Origin: Aphrocallistes beatrix
Lineage: Eukaryota; Porifera; Hexactinellida; Sceptrulophora; Aphrocallistidae
Assembly (NCBI GenBank): GCA_963281255.1
Contig: OY725505.1
Location: 3,162,001 to 3,226,000, forward strand
Direction of reading: 5' to 3'
DNA: 64,000 nucleotides
Positions within the stretch are counted from its first letter, which is position 1, and each line of letters starts with the position of its first letter. Positions 35,216 through 45,824 of the stretch are shown piece after piece. Under the pieces are notes generated by a model. The model saw only the letters and a list, made by a program, of their open reading frames with translations. It made no database searches and was not told the DNA's origin. The position numbers and the translations under genes were made by a program.

Positions 35216-35240
35216 TATATATATTATGTATTAGCTGGCC

Positions 35241-38200
35241 ATGTCACTATTATTAGAACCCAAAGACCTGCAGAGTTCATATTCACAGTTGTGTCAGCAG
35301 CTAAATTTAGACGAGTATGGGAAGGAGAAGGCGTGGTCCCTCTACACGGAGGTCCAGATCAGAGAGCGTCTCCCCCCCATGGCAGACCCCCTCCACTGGC
35401 TCGTGTGTGCCCTCTACCTTGTCTGCTCACAGAGTCGAGTGGAGAATGTGTCCGGGGGGGAATTCCAAGGAGCAGGAGTGTCGTTAGTACAGGTAAATTT
35501 ATTCCTGTTTAACTTACAGTAGATTATAATACATACCAACCATCCCAGTGGTTCCATTCTTCTATTGAGCTAATAAAGTCCCGTTCTTACATGAAATTTC
35601 ATTATTTTGGATTCTTTAAACCCCGCCTATACCAGGAATGTGTTACGTCATTTCCTGTTTAAGCCATTTTGGGCGGGGAAGCCATATAAGTTTGGGGTCC
35701 AGACTATAAATAGAAAAGACCTCAGGTAAAAGTGGCATTATACAGTACTTTTATATTGCTTCCCGTCATGTCCAGCGAAATTCATCGCCGCTTCCCGCAT
35801 TTATCATGGCTCAAGTTGGAATGTATGCTAATGTGTCGTGTTTCAGTCTATAGAACCTGTTTTATAAATAACTTTAGGATCTCACTAACCATTGGTTAAA
35901 ATTAACTCGGTTATGATATCAGAATTCTCCCTAAGGGGTAGTATTTACTCATATCAACCTATTGAATTGTCATACCATCATGTTATTATAACTGTTCAAT
36001 TGTACAGTTAACTAATCAACCTACTGTTTGATTGTGTTATCCTGTTATAGATGTTGCGGCAAAGTCAATTGAGTTTAACAAAGTTTTTCAGTTTGATTAA
36101 AATATGGGTTCAACGAGTTCACGCGACCCCAGAAGATTCTCAAAGACTCAAACTCCTCGAGATGAAGTTCCTGATTGTCCAAGAGTCCTTTCGGAAATAT
36201 AAACAATACTTTCTACAGGTAAACAACTTTGTTTCATACTTTTTATAAAAGTTTTGCTAACTCATTTTCGGGTGGGGATATATAAATAGAATAGACTAAA
36301 GTTAAAGTAAGGCATGGTACTAGGTCGGTTGAAGTTTCATTAAAGTATTATGTAGTATTAAAAGGTGTGAAAATATGGCTATAAAACTGGATTTTGGCGG
36401 AAAATAATTATAGGTACATATCTACACCATAAAGGGGTAATACATACCAAATTTTGTGAGAATTACATTGGTAGATTTCGCGAACGGACAAATGTGGAAA
36501 TTCCAAACGAACCAATGAACGAATATACCTATTTTGAGGTACATCCGTTTAATAAGCGTAATCGTTACACATTTTCATCTCTAGCTTTTCTAGCTATTCA
36601 AGTCACCGGATTTGAACATAAAACCTCTGTTTCCTGGAATCAAACAGCAGAGAGCTCGAATGAAGTTCCCTTGTACCCCTTCGGAGATGTTCAATTTCGG
36701 ATGGTCATTGTTTCTCCTAACAAAATCACAGTACCCCTCCATCGCCGACAATCTCGTCTACTCCCACTATCTCCTCTTAAACGTGCTGGACTTCCTCTAT
36801 AGCAATGTCCTGAATTCAGATCGCGTTGATATGTTGAACGAAAACTTTCCAGTTTTCAGTGAGTCTAAGACAGATGAGCTGAAATTCCATCACAAAATAA
36901 GCTGTATTATCCCGTATCTCGTCAGTAACGATTTGAGTATTGTGAGAGGATGTGAAGATTTAAGTTCTCACTATTGGAGTCCATTTCTGACACAGTTATT
37001 CGAAACAGAAGTCTTGATAGATAAAAAATCTTTCACTTCACCGTCAGAATTTCCTGGGAAACTTAAAGTTGGACTTTTGGATTCGAGTGTCTTTGCTAAA
37101 AATTCGCAATCAATTGTGAATGCATACGAGCTTTATGTTTTACAAGAAAATCAGTTGGATGAGAGAATATTTTTACGAGACAATAGTTCCAGTGAGATTG
37201 GAATGTTCAAGCAACAAATGGAAGATTTGACCATTCAGGAGAACTCTCCCGAAACTCAGAATGGTGTCCCAGTGTCTAAATTAAGACCACCTGTCACCCC
37301 ACTAACAAGTAAGCTATTTATAGTAACAAATTTATATTTAGTTCTTTGATTCGATTCTTTTGATACATCAAACAAGTAATTGTTTTTGAAAATATATTTT
37401 TATTTAATTTTTTTCATGTGTTCTTTTTCGATATTCATTTACCATGACTAAGCTTGTACAAACACAAATAAACAAACAAACAAACAAACAAACAAACAAA
37501 CAAACAAACAAACAAACAAACAAACGAACGAACGAACGAACAAACACTGATTCTGAGATATGAACATGCGGTTTTCTAGGTAAATCCCTTCTAATGCCCA
37601 AGACAATCGACACCACTCCTTTCTCTGCCTCTAATGTGGAAGCAAAGTGGTTGACTGACTTTGAAACTTCGAATGGTCCCAAACCCTCCCGCAAACTTTC
37701 CGAGATCTTCAACCGATTGGACTCCACACTGCTGGAAATCATTGGGATTGATATCAAGAAGTTCCTCGATGTCTTCTCCAAACAGTTTTACCAGGATGAC
37801 AACTGTGAGCATTTTAACACTATTTGTTGTATACAGTCAACTCCGCTTAATCGGGACAAGTCTCCAGGAACGGAATGGTTCCCTTACATAGAAGCTAATA
37901 GTAATTTTCATTGGTTAATTGGGAACTCCGCTTAATCGGGACAAAATATCCGAGACCAAAGTGTCCCGATTAAGCAGAGTAACCTATGTGCTTAGGTATA
38001 ATCATATTTTCACACCTTCTTCATAGACTTATGCTACTGTATTCAACAAATTGTTGTTATATTGTTACTAGTTCTAATAATAGAATATTCTGAATACAGT
38101 CAGGGTCGCTTATTATGAACCCGCTTATTATGAACATTCGTTTATTATGAACTAACCTCCTGGTCCCAATTTCATTTTTTAAATAGGATTTGTATTGAAT

Positions 38201-41200
38201 CAAGTTTGCTTAATATGAAGTATCTCTATTATGAACAGATTTTTTGGTCCCCTGGTGGTTCACAATAAGCGACCCTGATTGTATGTACTTGACAAATATT
38301 TCAGGTTAACTCTTGTTGACGTATATTGTTGTTTACATTTTATTTAGGTTGTCTTCCGATTGATCAGGTGATAACCAAGTTCGTATCTCTCTCACAGACT
38401 CTCTGTTACATTTTCCTCGAACATTTAGTCCTCGTTGAAATCAACAGTGCTTTATCTCCAAAGGAGAGTAGTGATCACATTTTCAAGATTGTCACTAAAG
38501 ATATCTTTATTCGCTCGCTAGTCGCTTTGTGCGTTGAAATTGTGTTATTTGCACATAATTCACAGAAAACTTTTCCTTGGATTACTGAGGTTTGTTTGTT
38601 TATAATCATATTTTCACACTTATTATTTAAAAATATTATTAGAGATGCATTTTTATAGCTGTTTAATTAATCACATTTTCACACCTTTCGGTTGAATATA
38701 GAATACCTAGGTAACTTTTAGTGAAATATTTGTGTTTAATCCTTGGGGTATTTTCTATTTATAGTAACTATCCCATGGTTCCCCGCCTAAAATGACAACC
38801 AGAAATGAGTAAGCAACATTCCTAGGCCAAGGCGGGGTATCATTAATTATATTTTCACACCTCTACAACGGTAATGCAGAAATGGTTCGAATTGCAGATT
38901 TAGGAAATAGTTCGACTTTTTATCATTAGGATTAATGGTGGTTTTTATGTGAACTATTTCCTTTTTGGGAAAGTCGAACTATTTCAGTTTTTTTGCAAAC
39001 TATTTCCACCACACCTCTACAACACATAACACCTCTAATTACACTCATCCACACCTCCACTAGGTGTTGGACCTCACAGGCTACGATTTCTCCCAGCTGA
39101 TCCAACCAATCCTTGAGTACACAAAATTCCTGAGTCGCGGTACAGTGAAACACCTGAGTAGGATTGAAGAGCGGATTCTAGAGGAACTGATCTGGAAGAG
39201 GGATTCTCAGCTGTGGGAGGTGTTAGAAATGAGTGAACAGCCCATTCCAGCTTGGGAGGAAGTGATGCCATCGGAGCAGAGACGCCTTATCGAGAAAGGA
39301 GTTGTCACTCTGCCACATAAACTACTAGCACCAGGTGAGCTATTTTAGATTAATCCAGCGATTCCCTCATCCAAGGGATTATCTAGGAGCGCAAGATGCT
39401 CACTTAGGCGTTTGGTTTTAAGGAATGGCGGACACTTCGTTGCTCGGACATTTCGTCCCCTGAAATGCCCCTTTCGCACTTACTGATTTCTCAATCAAAA
39501 TGCCTCATTTTCACCCTTTTTTTCAAACATACTTCACTCCAATAGCCTCACTTTCCGTTCCTTACATATTAGTGCCTGTTTATTTAGTCTCTAATGAGAC
39601 AAAAGTTCGGGGACGTAAATTCCAGGGACAAAAGTTCCAGTGACGAAAGTTCCAGTGACGAAATGTCCGATTACCGGTTTTAAGCCCGAAAGTGTTTAGG
39701 AGCGTGAAAATTTAGAAAATTACCCAATTTACCCTATACTATAATGTTATTTATAGATTTAGGCGTATAAAATGTATGGGTTTGAGACTAGGAGCGTATC
39801 TCTGGAGTATAATTCCCTGTCCTCAACAGCATTTTTGGTCGTGGTTCCTGTTGCCATGTTCCTACATTTGTGGATTCCCGTTAACCGTAATGCAAAAGTT
39901 CCATGGATTATTCTATAAGTGAGAACTAGCTTATATATATGGACAAGTTTAATGTTATTATTTGCGAGTAATTCAACAATATTTAATGCCTAGATTAGCT
40001 CATTTGTAATTTCTCCTCCAATCAGAATTCAGCTTTCTTACCTATTGTGTAATCTAACCAATCAAATCTGCGTAACGGAATTTATTTACATAAAATTCTT
40101 GAGTTGACTGAATAAGACCGAATATTGGTAGGAAAATAGATTTTCCTAAACTGGAATAAGACCGAAAAAAATAGGATTGGAATAAGACCGAATTGTTAAG
40201 ACTGGAATAAGACCGAACTGTCAATACTGGAATTAATGTTTCAATACATTATCACATCATAATAATGAGAATGAATGAAATAACAGGTGTATATGATGAT
40301 GAATGAGAAATAATGAAGCAGTGGCACTACATAAATATCTATATAGTTTTTTCATTCATTCTCATTATTATGATGTGATAATGTATTGAAACATTAATTC
40401 CAGTCTTGATTATTCGGTCTTATTCCAGTCTTAACAATTCGGTCTTATTCCTGTTTCCCAAATTCTTCACTTCATTCATTACAGTATTACCATATAAGGA
40501 ATGTGCTATAATGGGAGAAATAAACATTTTAGGTAACTAACTTCCGTTATCCAATCAAAATACAACATTGGAAACATTCTAATTCTCATACGAATCATAT
40601 TATTTCTCTTTCAAATGAATAGTTCACTCTTCGAGTTGATGAGTGGATACCCCGTGTAAATGTACCAGATCACGAGGGTGAAGAGGCAGATGTCCCATGC
40701 CACCCCCTGAAACGCCCCTTGGAACCAGTGCGAGAACATTGTGAGGTAGAGGGTAGCACCCATCCCAGTTAAAACCACCACTAAAGACCATGTATAGCAG
40801 TCTAGCATGAAATTGGTCCGTGTGCGTTTAGAAAAGATTAGAACTCCGATTAGAGAATGGATTAGACAATATCCACTGGAAGTTAGGCCGATGTACCCAT
40901 GCCAGGTTATTGGACCCCCCACAGCGCCTGAAAACCGGTTGTTCTGATAACAGCATACACCCATCATGACAGCTGAGGCTATCACCAGGATAATGTGGAG
41001 TCTTATTTTAAATGTGCGTGAGAGAACTTTGAAATTTAGAACCCAAAGCGATTCCGTGTATAGTCCAGCTGCCACCATACCCAGTGACACGTGCCACATG
41101 AACTGAGTGTTGATTGTGTCGAACTTGATAGTGTTGAGAGGTGGTTTCAGCAGAATAAAGGGTTCCAGCATCCCGATTATTAATAGAACTTGCGTCACTA

Positions 41201-44200
41201 TCGTTATAAAACATCGGTATTCCCTCGAAGCGAGTAGGTGTGAAATGAAAGTTGTATCTTGGACAGTTCCATCAATCTCCTCCACTTCGTTATCCATCGA
41301 CTTTTAAACAGAGCTGTTTAGAGAAAATAATGAGACTATATTATATATCTTCTCCATTACTAGAATTTGGTTGTAACTTGAACTTGTGTTATAACAATTG
41401 TAATACCTTATTTTTATTATAGAGTAGAATCCCTATACATTATAATTAGGTTCCGTATAAATGTTGAATCTCTATAAATAGGACTTTGTTCATTTCCATT
41501 CAAATGTACTTATAAAACTTCACCTGTATATTTAGGGGGAATGGGATGGGTATGGGAGAAGGGAACCTCGGGACTCTTTTTGTAGCTGTTAAGGTCATTT
41601 TTATGAATTAGTCAACTTAGATTTCAACCAGCGAGACAGAAATCAGCTGTATAGATCTATTTCTGAGTCAAATATCAAATACAGTCGACTCCGCTTAATA
41701 GGACCACTGTTTAATGGGGTCAGCCGCTTAATCGGGTCACTTTTGGCAGGACCGGAATAGCTCTCACACATAGAAGCTAGTACAAAATATTTTCGGTTAA
41801 TAGGGTCCTCCGCTTAATCGGGGCAAAATGTCCTCTGACCGATGTGACCCTATTAAGCGGAGTCGACTGTATTACCAACTTATTCCCATTAATAGAAATT
41901 TCACTGTCTTGTTTGAATGTTTTGGTCCCAAAATTATCTTTAGTTAATATGCAATGGTGTAGAAGCGATGTTGTTATGAGAATGGGTATTATACAACTTT
42001 CCAGAGATACCCTCCTAGTCTCGAACCCATAAATTTTCATACCCCTCAATCTATAAATAACATTATAGTACAGTCGAAACCGTTTTTTCTCACTCCGGTT
42101 TATCCTTACTTATCGGTTTTTTCTTACTATTTCAGAATCTTAATTATGTAAAAAATTCCAAGTCTATTAATTTCCATCTGTTTTTTCTTCTGTTTGAGCC
42201 TGTAAAGAAATAGTAAGAAAAAATCGGGTAATATTCTAAATTTTCACACTCCTAAACACTTTCGGGCTTAAAACAATGCGCCTAAAGAGCGTCTCGCGCT
42301 CCTAGATAATCCCTTGGATGAGAACCATCCCATCCTACGTACAAGTGCCATCATCCCTGGTCCAGGATCCTAACAGGAGTATACACTGTGTTACGCTATT
42401 CTATCCATATAGGCACCACTCCATTATCTCCACACCCCATCTCGAGATGTTTCAACTCACCCGCTCCAAGGCCACTCCCCTCTCGCATCTACTCTCCTCT
42501 CAAACCGAAACCGATCCGGCCCAATTGGTTCGGGACGAACGCTACAGAGGCGACCTTACTGACTTCCCACGGCCCCCGGAGTTTCTTTACCCCCAAGAAG
42601 GATTCTGTGTTTAAAAGGGTGCAGATAACTCCGGTTAAAACGGACTGTCCTGGATCTGAATCTTCTGAGATATCTGATGTCTCTCTAAGGTAACTTATGC
42701 TGGTAGAATTATAAGATTATAGAAAGTTGATAGTGCAGCTGCTAGTATAGGAGACAAGGCATTATCTGGGAGCGTGAAAAGTTAGAATATTACCCAATTT
42801 ACCCTATACAGTGGAATTCGCTTATTAGCAACTCGAGTTTTGCTCATAAAATGGTTGCTAATACGCGAAGTTGCTAATAAGGGAACAGAATTAACACAAA
42901 ATCTTCACCTGGGACCTGAAGATTGGTTGCTAATAGAGCAATATTGCTAATAAGGAAGTTGCTAATAAGCGAATTCCACTGTATTTAATACTATTTATAG
43001 ATTTAGGGTATAAACATTTATGAGTTTGGGACTAGGAGCGTATCTCTAGAGGGCTGTACAACACCCTGATAGGAGATGCCGTATGGGATATACGGCGAGC
43101 AGCGTTACCAGATAGACTGCTTAGTATGTTCATGCCACAAACCTTCAAATGTCCATGCCAAACCAAAGAAGTATTTTGCCATGTCCATTCTAAAAATAAA
43201 ATGTTCATGCCACAACTCAAAAGTTCTTGAAAATGATCAAATCTATGAACTCTGTTCATGATATCGCAACATTGGTCTGCTCGTTCTTAGAAAATCTGGA
43301 AAACTGCACTCTCTGGAATAAAATTGTGGTTGGCTGAGATGAATAAATGTTTGCACAAGACACATAGGTGTATATTAATTTTGTTAATGTATCATATTCT
43401 CACACATTTGAGATCAATTCATATGTATCAACTGTTACTTGAGGATAGTTCACATGTAGATTTAAAATTTCACACTTAGTAGAAAGCTTGAAGACGAATA
43501 TTTTTAGATGTAATAGCATTCCTCTCTCTCATAATTACTGGAGTAGCACTATCAGTATACAGTCAGGGTCGCTTATTATGAACCCGCTTAGTGTGAACAT
43601 TCGTTTATTATGAACTAACCTCCTGGTCCCAATTTCATTTTTAGATAGAATTTGTATTGAATCAAGTTCGCTTAATGTGAAGTATCTCTATTATGAACAG
43701 ATTTTTTGGTCCCCTGGTGGTTCACAATAAGCGACTCTGACTGTATTATCCTCGATTTTTTCCATTTTTAATAGGATGTCAGCAATGACGAGTTTCATTC
43801 CCAAGACTCTGTCAACCAATTGCATTCCACCTCCTGTCAGGAGGGAAGTAGGCCTACAAACATTCTCCACTCTCAATCCCGTTGATACGCAGGTCTACTC
43901 AACTTCTGGGGGGAACCTAAAAGCTCAAAGAAAAGGATCTATTGCGATTATTTTCAAGAAGATTTACTATCTCGTCCACACTCGCCTGAGAGATTTGTGC
44001 AATAAACTCGGCTACCAAATTAAGATTGTTCAAGTAAGTATTGGATAGCATTGGAACTAAAAATAGGCACAATACTCAATATTGATTGGACCACTTAGAA
44101 ATCTGAATTGTGACATTTTTATTATATACGTACCGTCTTTTTTTCGTGCTTAAAATTAAAGCGCCGTATCGGTTGAAAAACAGTCGCATTTGGAAGAGAT

Positions 44201-45366
44201 AGACGAATTCCAATCTCATTACTAATCACTAAGATTATTCAGAAATACAACTAGCCATAACAAATGGAAAAAATATTCGCATCTTATCTAACCCCCCGGA
44301 GCTTATTCAGGAAAAGAAGGGACTTTCCACTGGGACTAACTTTGAGGCTATGGGAATTCCCACATGTGGGATTCTGTGGGATTATGTGAGCATCTGTGGG
44401 ATTTCCTGTGGTTTCTGTGATTTCCTGTGGGTTTCTGTGGGAATTCCTGTGGGAATGGGAATTGAAATTCCATTCCCACGGCAATCCTGAATATTATTTG
44501 GCTTTAGGTTATCTGGACAACTTTTGAAACGTGTATGCGGGAGAACACCACTCTCTTCAAAGACAGACACTTGGACCAAATCCTCCTCTGCTGCATCTAC
44601 ATTATGTCGCGAGTCCTTAAACTGCCACTCAAGTTTGAGGACATGACAGCTAAATATAGAACTCAACCCCAGGCGAACTCTCTCATCTACAACTCAGTTC
44701 TCCTCAACAACAATCCGGAACAAGATGTCATCAACATTCCCTTTGGAATGCGTGGGGATATCGTCCAGTTCTATAACAAGGTTTATCTCAAAGGTTTGTT
44801 TGTTTGTTTGTTTGTTTGTTTGATTGATTTTTTGTTTGTTTGTTTGTTTGTTTGTTTGTTTGTTTGTTTGTTTATTTGTTTGTTTGTTTGTTTGTTCATC
44901 ATTGCTACACACTTCCAACATTATTTTTACAGAAATGGAGTCTTGTGCAAAGATTTTAGGTCAAGACGCTCTGAATCCAAGTTGCAGTCCAACTCTTTCT
45001 CCCTTGCCATTCCATCTCACCATGTCGTTACCAAGATACAGCCGAATCGACACCTGCTCCCAGCCCATCTACGTCCGCACACACGAATTTATTGGCGCCC
45101 GAAGGGAAAATTCCCCGCGTAAAGTGATCACCAACCCTCTCTTCACACCTGGTAAAGAAATGCGCGCCATCAACCAATCAATTCACGAGAGAGGCCTTTG
45201 CAAACGGAGAATCGACATGCGTGGCGAGATTTCCAATGAAGACATAAACGCAATTCTGAGTCCGGCCAAACGTCCCACGGCTCCCTATCCGATGCAACGT
45301 GAAAACATCGTCAAGCTGCTCCAATCAGAAATGCAAGGAGACAGTGATGGTGATATGGAATTGTGA
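35241..45366 (+). CDS. Retinoblastoma-family pocket protein (RBL1/RBL2-like)
   Basis: Cell-cycle repressor that binds E2F and LxCxE proteins. Exons: 35241-35492, 36051-36218, 36594-37308, 37580-37804, 38348-38589, 39064-39334, 42377-42689, 43775-44033, 44508-44793, 44933-45366; total 1054 residues, the size of p107/p130. Landmarks: MADPLHWLVCALYLVCS (N domain), PCTPSEMFNFGWSLF and DERIFL, pocket A (exons 4-6, FPWITE, EEVMPSEQ), a spacer in exon 7, pocket B (FFKKIYYLVHTRLRDLC-like, KDRHLDQILLCCIYIM, KYRTQPQA, GDIVQFYNKVYLK) and a C-terminal domain (REINSM-like MRAINQSI). Exon 7 (acceptor at 42375-42376) is the weakest call. The gene hosts an antisense gene in intron 6 and TTTG tracts at intron ends. 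The start is the first in-frame Met, 25 bp after a transposon copy. Confidence 0.9.
35621..35730. repeat. Family H repeat, reverse, RB-family intron 1
   Basis: CCCCGCCTATACCAGGAATG, GCGGGGAAGCCATATAAG, CTATAAATAGAAAAGACC. Confidence 0.75.
37467..37544. repeat. (CAAA)n/(CGAA)n microsatellite, RB-family intron 3
   Basis: About 19 units, the last four CGAA. Confidence 0.93.
37834..37983. mobile_element. Pogo-like MITE family A2 in RB-family intron 4
   Basis: CAGTCAACTCCGCTTAATCG to CGATTAAGCAGAGTAACC. Shares the GGAACGGAATGGTTCCC core with 6488-6620. Right end slightly decayed. Confidence 0.82.
38097..38281. mobile_element. Pogo-like MITE family B in RB-family intron 4
   Basis: CAGTCAGGGTCGCTTATTAT to AAGCGACCCTGATTG with TA flanks. 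Three left-end TTATTATGAAC modules. Confidence 0.9.
38741..38839. repeat. Family H repeat in RB-family intron 5
   Basis: TTTTCTATTTATAGTAACTA, GGTTCCCCGCCTAAAATG, GGCGGGGTAT. Confidence 0.7.
38870..39014. mobile_element. Mutator-like MITE (family G), reverse copy, RB-family intron 5
   Basis: GGTAATGCAGAAATGG to CCACCACAC, flanked by the 9-bp repeat CTCTACAAC (38861-38869 and 39015-39023; the boundary C is shared). The right flank ends about 40 bp before the next exon. Confidence 0.86.
39361..39805. repeat. Family I repeat split by a fold-back element
   Basis: Left part 39361-39416 (AAGGGATTATCTAGGAGCGC) and right part from about 39677 (AAGCCCGAAAGTGTTTAGGA to AGGAGCGTATCTCTGGA). Between them lies 39418-39675, whose ends CGGACATTTCGTC and GACGAAATGTCCG are inverted. 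Compare copies at 42755-43053 and 52962-53098. Confidence 0.72.
40110..40453. mobile_element. Fold-back element with GGAATAAGACCGAA units
   Basis: Perfect 54-bp inverted arms, 40227-40280 and 40350-40403, around a 69-bp loop. Outside the arms GGAATAAGACCGAA repeats on the left (4 units, some partial) and its reverse on the right (2 or more). It ends about 160 bp from the stop of the b561-like gene. Confidence 0.8.
40611..41297 (-). CDS. Cytochrome b561-domain protein (CYB561D-like), nested in RB-family intron 6
   Basis: A 228-residue, single-exon, six-helix membrane protein resembling CYB561D1/D2, which pass electrons across membranes through two b-type haems. His69 (FMWHVSLGM), His101 (KIRLHIIL) and His133 (PITWHGYIGL) fit the haem-ligand helices 2, 3 and 4. 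The fourth ligand, expected about 38 residues after His133 (KLYH in human CYB561D2), falls on CYTW, with Thr169 in place of His. This would leave one haem site incomplete. The gene lies antisense in a 3.0-kb intron of the pocket-protein gene. b561 membership is my reading of the pattern; exact subfamily is uncertain. Confidence 0.78.
   Translation of the reverse strand: MDNEVEEIDGTVQDTTFISHLLASREYRCFITIVTQVLLIIGMLEPFILLKPPLNTIKFDTINTQFMWHVSLGMVAAGLYTESLWVLNFKVLSRTFKIRLHIILVIASAVMMGVCCYQNNRFSGAVGGPITWHGYIGLTSSGYCLIHSLIGVLIFSKRTRTNFMLDCYTWSLVVVLTGMGATLYLTMFSHWFQGAFQGVAWDICLFTLVIWYIYTGYPLINSKSELFI
41682..41869. mobile_element. Pogo-like MITE family A in RB-family intron 6
   Basis: Complete copy between CAGTCGACTCC and GGAGTCGACTG with TA on both sides, close to 35027-35215. 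It lies 385 bp upstream of the antisense b561-like gene. Confidence 0.9.
41998..42316. repeat. Family I repeat, reverse copy, interrupted
   Basis: CCAGAGATACCCTCCTAGTC ... CTATAAATAACATTATAG, then the element at 42071, then GGTAATATTCTAAA and CACTTTCGGGCTTAAAACAA to AGATAATCCCTT. It gives the family in reverse orientation. Confidence 0.72.
42071..42217. mobile_element. Pogo-like element, CAGTCGAAACCG family, nested in a family I repeat
   Basis: CAGTCGAAACCGTTTTTTCT after a TA. The word CTTACT(T)ATCGG/AGTAAGAAAAAATCGG is repeated. The right end is missing, and the family I sequence resumes near 42218. Confidence 0.55.
42755..43053. repeat. Family I repeat with nested family D MITE
   Basis: GGGAGCGTGAAAAGTTAGAA to CTAGGAGCGTATCTCTAGAG, split at a TA by 42809-42981. 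Confidence 0.75.
42809..42981. mobile_element. Pogo-like MITE family D nested in a family I repeat
   Basis: CAGTGGAATTCGCTTATTAG to GCGAATTCCACTG, TA-flanked, with repeated TTGCTAATAAGCGA. It interrupts a family I repeat (42755-43053). Confidence 0.9.
43560..43743. mobile_element. Pogo-like MITE family B in RB-family intron 7
   Basis: Near-identical to 38097-38281; TA-flanked. Its right end is 31 bp before the exon at 43775. Confidence 0.9.
44335..44470. repeat. TGTGGGATT minisatellite in RB-family intron 8
   Basis: Degenerate tandem copies of TCTGTGGGAATTTCC-like units, ending about 35 bp before the exon at 44508. Confidence 0.7.
44794..44897. repeat. (TTTG)n tract that is itself the donor, RB-family intron 9
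   Basis: Exon ends CTCAAAG and the intron is GTTTGTTTG..., so the first repeat unit is the 5' splice site. Confidence 0.9.
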
Positions 45367-45824
45367 GTGACCCAATCGCTTATTTTAGCTTTTTTGGCTT
45401 AAAATGCAAATGACTATTAAATCCTATTTATATCACAGTTTAAGTGAGTTAGCATATTCTATAAATAGATTTTCCGTTTATTTTAGTAACTTTTCATAAT
45501 TAAATATAATTTGATCTGCGAATTTTTTAGTCCCAAAAAGTGTTTGTTTACAAAACAAAAATTTAAACGAAATCCTGACAATTTTACGAGATTTATAAGT
45601 TATTTATAGCACCTTTAATTAAGGAATTTGTTTCCTTTTATTTTAAAAATGATAGACAGAACAAATACACTAATACAGACTGCGTTTAGGGCTGTTAACA
45701 ATTACAAAAACAATCATTTACAAACAGAAATGCGTTTGCACTTAACAACAGAGAGTTTGCAACGGAATGCGCGTGAGCAATGCATGGCAGTGCGTGGCTA
45801 CATCTTTTTTTTAAACTTTTGTCC

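Noticed and set aside
42318..42614. 98-codon frame overlapping RB-family exon 7
   Set aside because: The other frame (from 42377) joins the flanking exons in phase; this one does not and ends in a stop.
44300..44470. CRISPR-like or tRNA-like repeat cluster
   Set aside because: Units are degenerate and contiguous with no spacers; no cloverleaf found. It is a minisatellite in an animal intron.
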